Assembly: GCF_963583255.1 (NCBI RefSeq)
Contig: NC_084815.1
Location: 18,822,807 to 18,886,806 of the forward strand
Direction of reading: 5' to 3'
Length of the DNA stretch: 64,000 bases
Source of the DNA: Pyrus communis
Taxonomy: Eukaryota > Streptophyta > Magnoliopsida > Rosales > Rosaceae
Part shown: piece after piece, positions 26,155 through 39,680 of the stretch
Layout of the letters: every line of letters begins with the position of its first letter
How positions within the stretch are numbered: the first letter of the stretch is position 1
Program-made: the position numbers and the translations under genes
Notes under the pieces: model-generated
What the model saw: only the letters and a program-made list of their open reading frames with translations
The model's database searches: none
What the model was told of the DNA's origin: nothing

Positions 26155-27150
26155 GGAGAAATTAGGTTTTCATCCCTCATTTTGCTACTCCATTGATTAA
26201 AACCTTATTCCTTTTCAATTTTTGATCAAGGTCCTTGGGTGTTAATAACATCATTAATTATTTTAATAATATTTTTTTTATTTTTAAATATATTCCTTTA
26301 GTGTTTAAAATGTTACAATTAGTATATTTAATTTATGACTAAATTTTTATAATATATTTTTATTTTTAGTTTGTGCCCATTTTTAATTTGCTAACCTTTT
26401 TTAATTTGTATCAATTTTCTTTTCAGTTTTAATTTGTACCCATATATTAATTTCTTTTTGTGCCCATATTTTTTAAAATTTTATTTGTATTTGTGCCCAT
26501 GTGTTTACTATCACATAGTATTGTATAATTAATCAATGATAGTATGGTATATTTATGTTTTATGGCTAAACTTTGTATCATATATTTATATTTTTAGTTT
26601 GTACCTACTTTTAATTTGCAACCTTTTTTTTATAAAATTTGTAATATTTTCTTTTTAGTTTTAATTTGTACCCATGTATTAATTTCTTTTTACGCCCATA
26701 TTTTTTTAAATTTCATTTGTACTCATAATTTTTTAATCTTTTATTTGTACCCTAATTTATTTATAATGTACCTATTCTTCCTTATTAATGTACCACTTTG
26801 TTATATGTGAAATGTACCAATTTTTTTTGTAAAATGTACCAATTTTTTTAACACTATGGATACTTTCTTTTGCCATTTATTATTTCTTATTGTTACATAG
26901 TTTTTATTCATTTATTCAATCAAAATGTTTGAATTTTTTTATTGTAGCCGTTTCTAATAGTATTATAAAAAGATTTTAAATTTATAGGATTATAAATCTC
27001 ATAAAATATCAAACAATTAATATCAAAACTATAAAAATATAAACATTAATAGTAATATAATGAGGTGTACAAAGTATCAAGGGACTTTGATCGAACTTTG
27101 AATTTCATTAAAGTTTCAGTTAAAGGGTATTAGGAATTAGGGACCGCATC
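26155..27150. mobile_element. Probable TIR element containing a tandem duplication
   Basis: The left side has TTTGATCAAGGTCCTTGG and AATTATTTTAATAATAT. The right side carries the reverse complement of a related block (AAGGGACTTTGATCGAA), so the two ends are inverted copies. The interior is low-complexity and rich in TTTGTACCCAT-like units. There is no coding capacity, and the boundaries are approximate. Confidence 0.4.
26315..26760 (+). repeat. Tandem duplication of a unit of about 225 bp
   Basis: Copy 1 (26315-26540) and copy 2 (26541-26760) share the same order of landmarks: TATATTTAATTTATGACTAAA / TATGGCTAAACTTTG, TTTTTAGTTTGTRCC, TTAATTTGC, TTTTAATTTGTACCCAT, ATTAATTTCTTTTT and GCCCATATTTTTTAAA. 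They have diverged by many point changes, so the duplication is old. Confidence 0.7.
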
Positions 27151-27385
27151 CTATCCCATCATAAATATTTAAATGAACTCAAACATACTTGACTTGAAAA
27201 TAAATAGATATTTGGAAATAGATTAAATCTCATAATAATTCATGGTTTCGTTTATCTAAAAATAAAAAAGCTTTTAAACTATTATATAAATCACTACCTC
27301 GACCGATAACTAAAACCTCAGCAGGACAACTCACCTACCGCTCTTCACAAAGGGGCCTCACTTTCTTTTCTCCCAAACTACATAG

Positions 27386-27387
<2 letters not shown>

Positions 27388-27447
<60 letters not shown>
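27388..27447. repeat. (AT)n microsatellite
   Basis: About 30 AT units, the longest in the window. Confidence 0.95.
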
Positions 27448-27453
<6 letters not shown>

Positions 27454-27629
27454 GCCTCTATGAACTAACACTCTGAATGCAAAACCATTTCTTGGTTCCT
27501 AAGTTAATTTCCTATACCAATCGACGTGCTTGTTTGAAAACTGTGTGAGGAAGGTCCCTATTTTGAAAACTAGCATGAGGCGGTTCCAAGACTTGCTAAG
27601 GAAATAAAGGGCTGCTACATATATAATAT

Positions 27630-27815
27630 AAGGGAATTTTAACGAAAAACTCACGGTACTGTTCACTCTAACGAAAAACTCACAGTACTGTTCACTTTAA
27701 CGAAAAACTACATTTATACACTTAAAAGTCAATCCTAGTACTATTCATTTTACCCTTTATTTTGTCCTTATCATTAAAACTCAAAGTTTTTAAACCCTTT
27801 TCATTAGTTTTCCTT
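27630..27815. mobile_element. MITE, family B, copy 2 (opposite orientation)
   Basis: The ends are AAGGGAATTTTAACGAAAAA and the reverse complement of AAGGAAAACTAATGAAAA. The CTCACRGTACTGTTCACT block is present twice in tandem near the left end (27650-27710), a small internal duplication that the other copies lack. Flanks ATATAATAT and ATAAAATAT match at 8 of 9 bases. Confidence 0.8.
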
Positions 27816-28168
27816 ATAAAATATATGGATAATGAGTCACTACTGGCATGTGTCAAATTAATGGCATGGAACTGTATATTGAGGAGAGGAGATGACATCT
27901 AACTAAGTAATTAGTCTATTATTGGTTGAATGGTAGCGAGTAAGATGTGTTGAAAGATTTGAATTGGGAAACACGCATCCAGCTCAATATGGCGCTTACA
28001 AGCACCTGAGAAATGATTGAAGATAACGACTCATTCTAAGCTCCCCACGTTCGTAAGGCTCCATTTGTTACTGTTTTTTTTTTTTTCCATCAAAATTAAG
28101 CGCCTTCACTTTAAAATTAAGTAATAAAAAAATTCGGTAAAAATAAATATTTTGCTTATTTTAAAGCA

Positions 28169-28810
28169 TTGTTCTAAAAATCGGCCTAGGCACTAGGCGG
28201 TCAAGGCTACCCAAGCGTTAGGCGGTGAAGGCCCGCCTCGATTTAGTGAAAATTGTTTCGAAAAATCAATCTAGAGCTAGGTGGCACCTAGGTGGCCCTA
28301 AGCGGTTTTCTATATATATATTTTTTATTAATTGTGTGCTTTTTCTTTTTTAAGTTTTATGGCGGTATACTTATGGAAATGGTATACCTAATTTGCAAAT
28401 GATGGATTGACTACGAGTCCATCCAATTGTGAAGTCAATTGTAGCACTTTTGAGTGGATACATACAAAGAAAAGAAATAAACTAGATACAACAAGGTTAA
28501 ATAATTTAGTCTATGTCCAATCCAAGAATACTCCTCATTAGGATTATATGCTTACTGTTTTCTAAATATTAAACTTATTGGATGGATGTACTTTGTGTAT
28601 TCTTCTACTTCTATTTTTGCATTTTGTCATTCTTTAATAATCCATACAAGTATAATTATTATTTTTTTAAGTGTAAATAGACACTTATTTACAAGATATA
28701 CAATAAATTTACATAAATCCGCCTAGACACCCGACTAGCCGCTTAGGCCGCCTAGATGTTAGGCACTTACCCACCACCCGACTAGCGCCTAGCGATTTTA
28801 GAATCTTGTT
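28169..28810. mobile_element. TIR element, family C, unsplit copy
   Basis: The ends TTGTTCTAAAAATCGGCCTA and the reverse complement of CGCCTAGCGATTTTAGAATC form GC-containing terminal inverted repeats built from CTAGGCG motifs. The interior is AT-rich and non-coding. It is 642 bp long, close to the 670 bp of the family member at 42697-45451 once the Helitron inside that one is removed. The flanks are similar A/T strings, but an exact target duplication is not certain. Confidence 0.7.
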
Positions 28811-28823
28811 TAAAAGTAATATG

Positions 28824-30900
28824 TCACACCCGAACTCAGGGTCGGTGGAAAAATATATAAGACCCCGTGCCTGGAACGCGAATAAAAGGAAATTGAAACT
28901 GGGTAGAAAAATATGAAATTCCTCTTATAACAAGAAATCGATAATTCTTTACAAGACTAAAATAATTTAGAGGAAATTGACACGGGTTGGAAAAATAAAC
29001 TCCTCTTATAAAAATAATTCATGATTCCTTACAAGACTAAAAAAATAAATAAATACAAATTTTATCCTCACACTTAATCTGATCTCATCCTGTCTACCCT
29101 TTTTGATTGTTTAGTTCATAAACCTGCATAACAATAGAGGGGTGAGCTTCAACAGCTTAGGAGGGACATCACCTTGTCACAGTAATTGACAATATTAAAT
29201 TAAGTATCATGAAATCATATAGCCAAATATCAAATCATTATTGCTAATAATGCATGAATGCAATGCAACCTCTTCAATTACCCTCGTTAATTTATATAAT
29301 AAAACACGCGGACTTGCATGTCCCATACCATGCATTTTACCTCTGCAGTGGTGGTTCAAATGTTCTAATATACAAATTAACCCCCTATAACTCAATCATC
29401 CTAATTTCCCCTTTTCTTAGTCATCTTGCCAAAACTCTTCATCGCCAATCCCGAATTACCCTCAAAGAAACTATGCACTGTGGGCTCGCCTGAGACTTGG
29501 TACCTACTAAGAGTTTGGCTCAACTACACAAAAGATCATTTCCAACTACCCTCATTTCCAATTCCTTCTCACCACTGAAACTCCAACCACACGAACAATT
29601 ATGAATGATTCACAAATACTTTCATTTATCATTCACATATACCATAGTATATTCTCAACCAATAGCATTTCACCAATAATTCCATAACCAATAACAAGTA
29701 AACACGCAAGAGTAGTATTTGTTCAATTAGCAACCTAGATCACATTAATCAACCAACAAGATTGATAATAATAATGTAATGCTTCATGAAATTTAATAAA
29801 GCCAATCTCCGTAAAGGTCTGCCATATTTCCCCCACATGGATTTCAAAGCATTGCTCCGAGATAATAACACAAGAAACCACAACTGTGATAAACTCTTAT
29901 TCACAAGTATAAGAAAATTACCAAATGCCTTATATGAACTTTAATACTAATTAACACACTTAAAACTCATCAGTTCCACGCTAGTCAATTCAAAAGTCAT
30001 TTGGTTGACTATAATGTTGTACAAAATAGTTTTGTATATAGCAAACATGTATAGTGCTTATTCAAAAGTCTTTTGCCTTCAAAACCATTCAAGTAATATG
30101 TATAAATTAAACTGTACATAAAACCATTTACCAACATGCTTATTCATTTAACAACAGACATACATCCATACATATACATATATATGCAGTACATGCTTCA
30201 ACTTTTCTCTTTGCAATAGAGCAGCATCCAAGTTTCCTAAAGTTCAGTGCCTTTCGAAGAATAGGAATCAACATGGTATTGTTATGTAACATGCAAAATA
30301 CAGAACATAAGAGGCTATCACTAAAGAACAACATGAATAGAAAGACTTTTCTATAAAACTAAATCAGCAGTATGAACGAATTCAAATACATATGCATAAC
30401 GATGCCCAACAACCCCTTTTTAGTTTAGATACAAACATTTATAATTTATTAATAACATATAGAGATATGAGACAAATAAGGAAGACGAAAACCTAGAAAG
30501 GAAAACTCTTTAAACCTAAGAGAGAGTAGACCCAGATAGAAAACGTTTCATCTTGCCAGCAAAGAAAACCGAAGCAATAACATTCTATTTATAGGAGAGG
30601 GAAGTCGGCACAAAGGAAGGTGAGATCAGACCAAGCAAACTTACACCGCCTAAAAGCTATCGATAGGAATTATGTAAAAGCCCTTTAATTGGCTATGGTT
30701 TTGGTCCAACTAGAATAGAACAAACATCTTAATAAGATAATGTAAAAGGAAAGAAAATGAATAATATAAATATATAGTTCAAATACTACCGTAATGGTGT
30801 ACTGAACTTATTTGGTTCAAAATAATAGTAAATTAGAGTATAGAAAAATGAAATAAAGGAATTAACGATTAAATAAGAAGTAATACAAAACTTTTTGAAA
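28824..30900 (-). mobile_element. Probable solo or degenerate LTR, minus strand
   Basis: The left end TGTCACACCCGAACTCAGG is the reverse complement of a typical LTR 3' end (...GGGTGTGACA). At 30586-30593 the minus strand has TATAAATA, about where an LTR promoter would be. No gag or pol domain is found between them, and the short ORFs are not conserved. The right boundary (about 30900) is a guess. Confidence 0.45.
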
Positions 30901-31140
30901 TTAATAAGTATCTACAACACATAATTATATATAATTATTTTTGAAAATACAGGTCCTCAAATAATAGCCTCCATACAGTAGCTTTTAAAAGCAGCATGTA
31001 GATTGTATTTAAAAGCTCCTTTTATAAAAAGTGAAATTGAGTCTTTAATGAATATTTTCAATTCTTGTAATACCCTCGTTAGTTCTTAAAAATGATATTA
31101 TTTATTCATTTACTCACATTTATCCATTCGAGAACAAAGT

Positions 31141-31480
31141 GACCGCACCACCCACCACTACATACACTAACCTTACACCACGACCATCATTACCACCACA
31201 ATTGTTGCCACCACCACCACTACCTCAATTGTCACCACAATCACCACCACAACAGCAACCGATACCACCACCATCGTTGTCGACACTCCCACCATCATCA
31301 CCACCATAACTTCAACCCGTCCCCATGGCCTCTACCATCGCCCCGACCACTATTGTTATATTTGCACCCCAACCACCACATCCCACTATTGCCACTGCAA
31401 CCACCATACTTCCACCAATGCCACTACCATCACCACCATTGCCATCGCCGTTGTTGTCATCACCACCACCCCATTACCAT
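31141..31480 (+). repeat. CCA/ACC-rich trinucleotide region
   Basis: Degenerate runs of CCACCA and ACCATC on the plus strand. The ORF at 31325 is a by-product of this composition (Pro/Thr-rich) and shows no domain. Confidence 0.75.
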
Positions 31481-33225
31481 ATTCATTTTGTCATTATAAA
31501 AAATTATATTATTTTTCACGTTAAATTCACCAAACAATTTTGCACAGTTTTTCATAATCACTACATTTTTAAATATGTAGTTTATCATACGTTCATCTAC
31601 TTTATTTTACATTTGATTATTCTTACAGCACAATAACAACAATTTTTTTTTTAATTTTTTTTTTTAACACAACAATCCAAATTTGGCCGTAAACTTAAGC
31701 ATGGTTCTATACTATGGATTGGTATAGTATAGAATGATATGATGCCGGCAACTAAAAGGCTAAATAAAAATCTTAAAAGATGGTAGTAGGTTATATAGGG
31801 CTTAACTAACAAGAAGTATTCTAAAACTTAGCTTGAAGTGAATAAAATAATAATAATAATCTAAATATACTGAGCTTTACAGCTTTTCTTTAAAAAAAAA
31901 AATAAATAAATTGTACCTAAATTAATTATAAAGGTTGATGTCTAGGTTAAGAAAGATGATGATGATGGTGATGGTGATGGTGATTTAATTACTTGCAGTG
32001 GCCTATGGTAAATAATGGATACAAAATAGGAAGGTTGGGTTTGGAGGGAAGTTCCCAGTCCCCACTGGGCCAATGCCATGACCTGTCACTTTAGGCTTGG
32101 TGGGCGAATGGCCTAGTACATTGGCCACGCTCATCCCATTTCCCACTTGCCACTGGGCTAAAAGCCAGCAGTAATGTTTCACAATGTTTTCATGTAGTAC
32201 CGCATGCCCCAACAGTAACTTCCATAATCAAATGCTTAAATGACATCTACTGCCACACCCTCCAGTCTTTTATTTAATATATGTATTAGCATCAAGCTCG
32301 TCATTCATGATATTTGAATCTAAAATTTTTCATTTATAAAAAATTTATCATAACAAAACTGGACAACACAAGCATGCTTGTTTCTAACTAAAGAGAAACG
32401 AATTACATAAAACAGGTTCACTATAAGGTCCCAGTCCAGACAAGTTGCTCTAAAGTGTAAGTTTTTACATCATTTTTTGAATTACTTATACGGGGTGGTA
32501 CCAATTGAAAGACTGATAAAATCAAATATTTATAGAACAAAACAATCTGTATTAAGATTCATAGGTTACATGACCCACATAAAATTTCTCCGATAGCAAA
32601 CATAAAAACATCACAAAAGACCCATTTTTGAGAGAACGTTTTGCCTTATCACTAGGTGTATACACCTATGCTCTCTCTTATCACTTGACTTGGTCACATG
32701 AGCACGGCTGTACATTTAGTGCCTCTTTGAGGTCACTCTCCCCTGTTCAAGTGATTGATTTCAAAAAATCCCTGCCATGTCCTAATTACACGGATGTTGC
32801 CTCTTTCCTTGCGAAATTTGTCCGTAGGATAACACATCCCTATGGTCCAGAAGAAACAGATTTTCCAGGTAATGCTTGAACCATTATGTACCAGCAAAAG
32901 TTGTTTCCCCTCATTCAAATACTTAGAATCATCAACCTTACGTTTTAACGGCGTGAACATGAAATGTAAGTCACTCTATAACAAGTCAAGTACGTAGTAC
33001 TACTCTATACTGCATCTCGACTAAGTTTTGTACATACATGGAGGTGAAGAGTCTCTAGCTTCCAACACCAGCAGCCCCTCCTGGTAGTATCAAAATAAAA
33101 CATCTAGAGCTAGTGTATATCTCTTGCTAATCTTGCCTGCCACCTAAAAGAGCAGAAAATAACAAATTCAAACTAAAAACGGAAAGACAGAAGAACGGAA
33201 GGGAAGTAGTTCACCTTATATTTGT
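31481..33225. other. Intergenic, no gene seen
   Basis: Short GATGGT repeats occur at about 31960-31985. The ORFs at 32003 and 32628-32960 have no recognised domain. Confidence 0.5.
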
Positions 33226-35335
33226 CTAATCCGCAGCCACCCATTTCCAATTGTGTGCATTAGACACAAGTTTGTGCTTCATGGAACGTAATTCTGCTTC
33301 AGCATCTAGCCACAACGTTTTATACACTAGAGCTTGTGGGTCTAACTCTTCAGTGGTCAGACGATTGCCTCTCAACGCGTTGCCCATACTCCGCATCTAA
33401 TCATTACAACTGTGAACTTTCAGTTTCCAAGTAGAAACAACATTTAAGCACTGATATGATAATTTATAGCATTTGGTCACAAATTATACCTGAATGATCT
33501 CATTGCTTTCCTCAGTGTCTACACCACTATGTGAAGAAAAGGAATCCAACACTCTCAGTGAAAACATGAGAATTAACCTTGCGCTCTGTACAGCAATTCT
33601 GGTAATCAAGCTCATGTGGAACAGCCAAAGCCTTTGTCCTTGTTACTTGAAATCCCATGTTTGAGCACTGAAATACATCATTTAGACTCTGAGACCAACA
33701 TACCATACACACATGCATGCCGTCTCAAGCACAATAACCATTAGCAACCAGAAAACCTTAGTTATAATAAAATTATATGATGATGTTATTACCGTCAACC
33801 AGCTCCAGGGCGGATACAGATCAGACTATAACGATTACTATTACAGTAAGCAACAACATTAAATAAACTAACCTGATAAATAAAGGTATGTATATGAAGG
33901 TTAATGCTCTCACAGAATGAAAATCAAGTAATCAACACAACAGAAGTATGAATTCAAATGTAAGAACATGTAGAAATTGATATGATAAGGAGAGCAAAAT
34001 TTATATTTTAGCACACAAGTAAATTGCACAAATATCTGCCTAGAAATTTGACAGTGTTCAGTACGAATCAGATTCAAAAAGTAAAACAGGAAAACAAAGT
34101 TCAGTATCGTATTCACACCAGATTCGCAAAATTTATGGACACGCGCACATAACCCTACCATTTGGAGCTCTGTTGATTTATTAGGGTAGTGTGGAGTGCC
34201 TGTAAGAGTTATGTCAGAGATTGGAGTCTTTCCTCCAGGCCTCTGTTGGATGCAAATAGAAAGATTTGTGATTATATGCTGGATCGTGTCATGCTTATGT
34301 TCATCCAGTGAATCTAAATCATTTGGACAATTTTGAACAAGCAATTCTGACATTTCATGCATCACATTAAGTATTGGAAGACTGATTGGCACAAATCAAT
34401 CCACTTCATGGTTGTCATGCTTATGACCATAAGCTCTTTCCACTTCATGGTTGTCATTGGAAGACTGATCGGCATAAATCGATATGGAAGAATTTGATCC
34501 TGCTGCATCAAAAGGTCCATGCCCTTTGGAGAATGAAACAACAGCTGAAGATTCACTCTTTTGGAAAGATGAGAAAACCGTCTCCCACACACTCGCATGA
34601 TAATGTACAATCGTTTTAGCATGGCAAGGAAAAAGTTGTTGTGTCAGTGGATTCAAACTATTACGCGTTTCTTGTTCATTTTCAACAGTCTGAACTCAAA
34701 GAACTTGAAAACCCAAATGGGGATTGCCAAGAAGCCAAGGTTCCTTTCCTACAAGGTGAATCCAAATCAAAGTCATTCACGCAAGAGAAACATCTCTTTT
34801 AACGCCAAGATGTTTCGGGCTGAAATCATCAGATATATTGGTTAAAATAACTAGTGGCTCAGATTTTGCCAATAGTAATGGACCTATACCCTCACTAGAA
34901 GGAGCTTTACCAGCCTTCATTTCCTATATCATTGGGACTTTCATCACGGTGAATCCCTTTGCCTTCACCAGAGAGCAGGTGATGAAGATCCACATAATCG
35001 TTCACAGAACAATTGCCTTTAAAATCCACATTCCTTGACAATACGGGATTCAAGGGAGAAACTGGAAAAGCATTATGTTTAGGTGAATGGAAAGCCAGAG
35101 ATTTAGCTGTTTAAGGATCAAATTTTGTTAAGCCACTCTCGCAAAAAGCAAATTTGTAACTACAACCGCTCCAAGTCATTGCCAGTGCAGAATATGGTAG
35201 CTGAGTTTGAGAAATTTTTCAATCATTGGTGTAGATGAAGTACCTGAATTAACCCCTGAAAAAAAGAGAATAATTCAGCATCTGCTTGATTTTCTCTTCC
35301 TACTGTCAAATCGCCACACTTTCCTCTAACAATTT
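33226..35335 (-). pseudogene. Decayed copy of a large plant protein of unknown function
   Basis: Several conserved-looking segments line up on the minus strand in different frames. From 5' to 3' they are: CSVNDYVDLHHLLSGEGKG (about 35030-34900), KSEPLVILTNISDD (about 34860), DFDLDSPCRKGTLASWQSPF (about 34780-34710), a Ser-rich part with WETVFSSFQKSES (34656-34396), NVMHEMSELLVQNC...LSICIQQRPG (34375-34240), and a last exon MRSMGNALRG...LVYKTLWLDAEAELRSMK ending in TAG at 33226. The DLDSPCWKG-like, MHxLSELLL-like and LYKxLWLEAEAAL-like motifs are, as I remember them, typical of one family of large uncharacterised plant proteins. At least two frameshifts and an early stop after the last motif indicate a broken copy. 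A short direct repeat (CCACTTCATGGTTGTCAT) duplicates part of it at 34401-34460. Confidence 0.6.
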
Positions 35336-36419
35336 CAGAATTGTCAACATAGAGAGCTTCGATCCCTTAACAGCCGCATTTCCTGTGCAGAAGCATGTTA
35401 TGTATGAGGCTCTTACAGTATTGATTTCACAACAACAGTGGCCTCAAAAAGAAACTTTCATTCGTTAATACACTCTATTGATCATTTTTTTTCTTCCATA
35501 CGAGATGCAGAGGACCACACACCTTAATTAACTCGCGTAGGAAACATTCATAGTAATAGCTAAAAATTTCTGAGTTATTCGAGCCCAAAAAACAAAAGAT
35601 GTCACCAAAAGCCATTGTTATCCTTGGTCAATCATAAACATTAAACAAGAACATTGCCGCCACAGGCACATACTAACCACGACTGTGTCCGGAAGGGTGT
35701 ATTCGAGCGGTTCGACGAAAAGGGTTCAGCTAAAGGGGACAAACGGGATGGTTTTGCAGAAGATGAAGCTCCTCATCCATGATCACCCCCCTCCATTTAT
35801 ATGGAAATCAAGTTTTAGTCAAACCTGCTCAAAACCTCTTCCCAAACAAAAACCCAGAAATCCAATGGTCAGATCGAAGCAAGAATCCTTGGCCTACAAT
35901 GGTGCTAATTGTTAAGCTAAAAGAAGTGATCTTTTGTGCTTTTTTTGTTCGTGGGAAGTGGAAATTTGAACACTTTTGAGCTACCCATTTGTTTGCACAT
36001 TAATAAGCTAAAGAAATTTTAAGCTTGGAAAAGAGTGTAAATTCAGAACATAGCTACTTCAGAGAAGGCAGAGACTTGCAGAGCAGAGGAGGAGGAGGAG
36101 GAGGAGGAGGAAGGTCGGTCGATTTTTCTTTTTATCTTTGTATTTTGTACACTTTTGGCTCCTCAAAGACATGGACCTCAACTATGTCGAGAGTTCTTCG
36201 TGTTAATCGACTTTTTCTTTGGTCAAAGTGAAGTTCAATCCTACCACTGTACCGTACCACACGCATATTCCAAATGTATGTTCAATGAAACGTAATCTTT
36301 GAAAAAAAAAAAAAAAAAGGAATATTGGATGTCTTAGCGATTCTACAAAACTCAAGTGTTGAATAAACAATTTAAAAGGTGATGGGTAATATGAGGTGTC
36401 TACGTTTGATCGGTTTAAA
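35336..36419. other. Intergenic; includes a (GGA)n run
   Basis: May contain further, unrecognisable upstream exons of the pseudogene on the minus strand. A GGA trinucleotide run is at 36087-36112. No gene can be supported. Confidence 0.4.
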
Positions 36420-37002
36420 TCAAGGCTTAAATATCAAAATGATCCCTGTATTATAGGTACATGACTAATTTTGTCCTCGTGTTTTTAATTTGGCTAATTT
36501 AGTCATCGTGTTTTTCTCTATTAACTAATTAAGAACATTTCATCCAATCTCTTTTAAAAAAAATTCAAAAAAAAAAAAAAAGTCATATCAGATATAATTA
36601 CTCTTTATCTTTACAGAAAAATGCAAATCAATGAGAAATAACACATAAGAGATAAAACTTCCAATCTGAAAAATAATTAAAGGTTGTGACATAGAAACAT
36701 AGGGGGTAATGTTTGGGAGGAAGTCGGGGGGAGGGGGGGGGGCGCTGGGGTTTGGGAGGAGAATAATTTTTCTTTTAATTTTTAGTTTTATTTCATTTTT
36801 AATATTTTAAATCAAATCAATTATAATTTTATAGATAAGTTTATAATAATTTATAAAAAAAATTACAAAAATTAGATGGAAATGTTCTTAAATGGCTAAA
36901 TGGAGATAAACACAAAGACCAAATTAGCCTAATTGAAGACACATATAATAAATTGACTCAATGACTAAAACACATGGACTATTATAACATTTAAGCCTTG
37001 AA
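36420..37002. mobile_element. MITE-like TIR element
   Basis: The ends TCAAGGCTTAAATATCAAAA and the reverse complement of a matching TTCAAGGCTTAAATGTTATA are inverted. The similarity continues inwards (GGCTAATTTRGTC and TTAAGAACATTTC on the left, complements on the right). A G-run is at about 36726-36740. No coding capacity. Confidence 0.7.
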
Positions 37003-38397
37003 TCAAATTTAGGTTTCATTAATTTAGCCATCGTAATTTTTCAAGCACTCATTTTTTTTCTTCTTGTATTTTTTTTTTCCTGAACGGTTATATTGGAAAA
37101 AAAAAATTAAAGAACACTTGACAAAGAAAATCAATGCACGACTGCACAGTAAAAATATATAAGTTTAACTAATGAGCAATAAAAAAAAATTCTATTTGGT
37201 AGAAATTCATACAACATTTGATATTATTTTAATGGGTTCGATTTCTCTTCTCTCCTGATCTTTATTCTCTTTATTCACTTAATTTTTTAAATCTCATATT
37301 GGCATGTGTCAAATCATGCGGCTCCAAACGATTTTGAGTCCTTTTTTACTTCTTTACAATAAACGGGTTCACTTTTTAATAACATAACTAGTATATATAA
37401 ATCATTGATAAACTAGTATGTATAGATGCGAATTAATCTAATTTTCTAAAGAATTAATCATAAAAAAAAAACATGAATTCAAAGATTTTATTATAGTAAA
37501 AATCTTGTAACTCAATTAATAAAAAGTATTCACCTATGTACACAAAGTCTTCTGTTCGGTTCCTCTATGTCAATAATTCAAAGATATTTCAAGAATAGCA
37601 AACATTGGAAAAGTTGTTTATTGTTGTCTTCCGTATTCCGTGAATAAAGTGGACATCTCTAATATTCTTTGCAGACCGAAAGAGTTCAGACCATTTCGAC
37701 TCGACTTCACTTTGCCTTCTCAACTAAGGAACAACGACCTTGTAGGGTTGTTGGACGGTGACAAAAGTGGAAAATTCCTAGCAAGTGTATGTCTTTTTAT
37801 GAGGGATCAATTTATGGGGTAGTGCATGAGATGCTGAGAAGCACCTTTATATAACGGGTATGTCATTGTGGTTGTATATTAAAATTATTTATATCTAAAT
37901 AAATAGAAAAATTGTAGATTGGGAATTATACTAGCGGCTTACCTAATTTTATTATAGCATATACACATTATTTTGACTTTCAACATAACAATGACATATA
38001 TACTCGTTGCATAAAAGTTCTTCTCATTGTCCCATCCCATAAACCATTGTATTTGTTCGATGGAAAATGCCATAATAATCTGCTGTCATAATCTAATCCA
38101 AATCATGAAATATGGAGGGAGAAAAGACATAAAAACAAAACAAAACATGATCATGGAACAAAAGCTGCATACAATCAAGTCCTGGAATTGTTCCATTGAT
38201 AGTTTCCCCACCTACAAATATTCAGCATGAAACCAAACCTGCATATTGTACAACACTACGATGGAGATTGACAAATTCTTTATTTATTTTCTCTCTCCAT
38301 CTAAACCATGCATATCTACTACATATGAATTACATATATATTTCTCTTAGTCACATATATTTCCGTCGCATAAGCTTTGTTTACTTGCGTAGCAGAG
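37003..38397. other. Intergenic, no gene seen
   Basis: AT-rich DNA. The last few hundred bases are probably the 3' UTR of the HIPP gene on the minus strand. Confidence 0.5.
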
Positions 38398-39663
38398 TTA
38401 CATAAGGCAACAAGCATTGACATTATCATCATTGAACATGTTGCTAACTTTGTCATCTCCCCTCTGAGTCACTGGAATATTTCCATGTTTGTCCCCAACA
38501 TTGTAGCCATGCTTATAGTAGTTGTAGCTCTCTTTGAATTCATTGGTTGTGTCCTTAAAATAGTCACTTGAAGATGTGAAGTACAATGGAGGGTTGGGGT
38601 AGGGCCAGAACTCAGCCCTTTTTCCAGCCCTCCTCACTGCCTTGAGGACTTTGTTGCGATCAACGTACCCGATTACAGTCACCTTTTCCATTGGTAGATC
38701 CACATCCACAGAATCAATCCCTGAATACACAACATATACAATTTGTACGCTGTAATTCCCCTATTCCCAGAGGAAAAATCAATAATAATTTCAAAAACAG
38801 AAAATGAATGATTATTTTGAGAGTGTACCTCTGAGCTTGAAAATGGCATTTTTCACAACTCTTTCACAGCCAGTGCAGCACATCCTGACTTTGAGCTCCA
38901 CAGTCTGTAAAGCAAACACGATTTCAGAACCTGTTCTCATCTTGCAAAAAGCATGTTTTGGTTTTTCCTTCCTTTCTTTTTATTCCTTCATTCTTTTTGT
39001 TGTTTTCAAGAAGCTTTATACTTTAAGCAGTTATTAATTAGAAGCTAAAAAGGAATTAAGAAAAGCCATGTTGGGATGCAGATTAAACCTATATACCTCA
39101 TGAATCATGATTATTCTTGTGTTACAATAAACGTGATCAATAAAGAGATTAGTACATACATGATTAACAAAACTGGATGGTTGGAGGTCTCCATCAGGGT
39201 TGGGAACTTAGTTTGCTCAAAACATGATGTTCATTACTCTTTGAACCACTTTGGAACGAGGTTTCTCAAATCGATTTCTCTCCACAATTGACGAGAAAGA
39301 TTTTTGTTCTTTGTTTCTCATATGAATAAAACAAATAGTACTTTAAGGGCTTGTACAAATACATGTGTGTGTGTGTGTGTGTGTGTGCATGTTTGTATAT
39401 ACATAGGAAGAGAAGCCATGCATGATGAACTTTCAAGCTACACACATGAGAAACCTTGAAAGAACGAAAGCAAAACAACGGAGATGAAACCGAACCTCTA
39501 GTGAAAGCGGCCGACCCCTTGGCATGGTGTGTTTGATTTTCCTGTTGATGATGCTTTCGTAGTGGTGGTGACGGTGGTGGTGATGATCTTGGTTGTTAAA
39601 GTACGAGTAGTATGCAATGGAAGATATGAAAGAGCCAAATGTTCTCTTTAGTAGGGTTGCCAT
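38398..39663 (-). CDS. HIPP: Heavy-metal-associated isoprenylated plant protein (HIPP), three exons
   Basis: Exons 39496-39663, 38829-38904 and 38398-38720 join with GT-AG borders to a 188-residue protein. The start is the ATG at 39663; the in-frame GTG six bases upstream is not a start. The N-terminus is His-rich (about residues 27-36). The heavy-metal-associated (HMA) domain covers about residues 58-120. Its metal site MCCTGC (residues 64-69) gives the MxCxxC core with Cys66 and Cys69. The RGIDSVDVDLPMEKVTVIGY strand follows, then NKVLKAVRRAGKRAEFWPYP. The C-terminal NACCLM ends in a CaaX box (CCLM), the site of farnesylation that tethers HIPPs to membranes. Members bind copper, zinc or cadmium ions and act in detoxification, transport or stress signalling. 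It resembles the HIPP44/45 subgroup. A (TG)n microsatellite sits in intron 1 (39364-39387). A TATA-like element is at 39681-39695. Confidence 0.93.
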
Positions 39664-39680
39664 AACCACAATCTAGTGGT

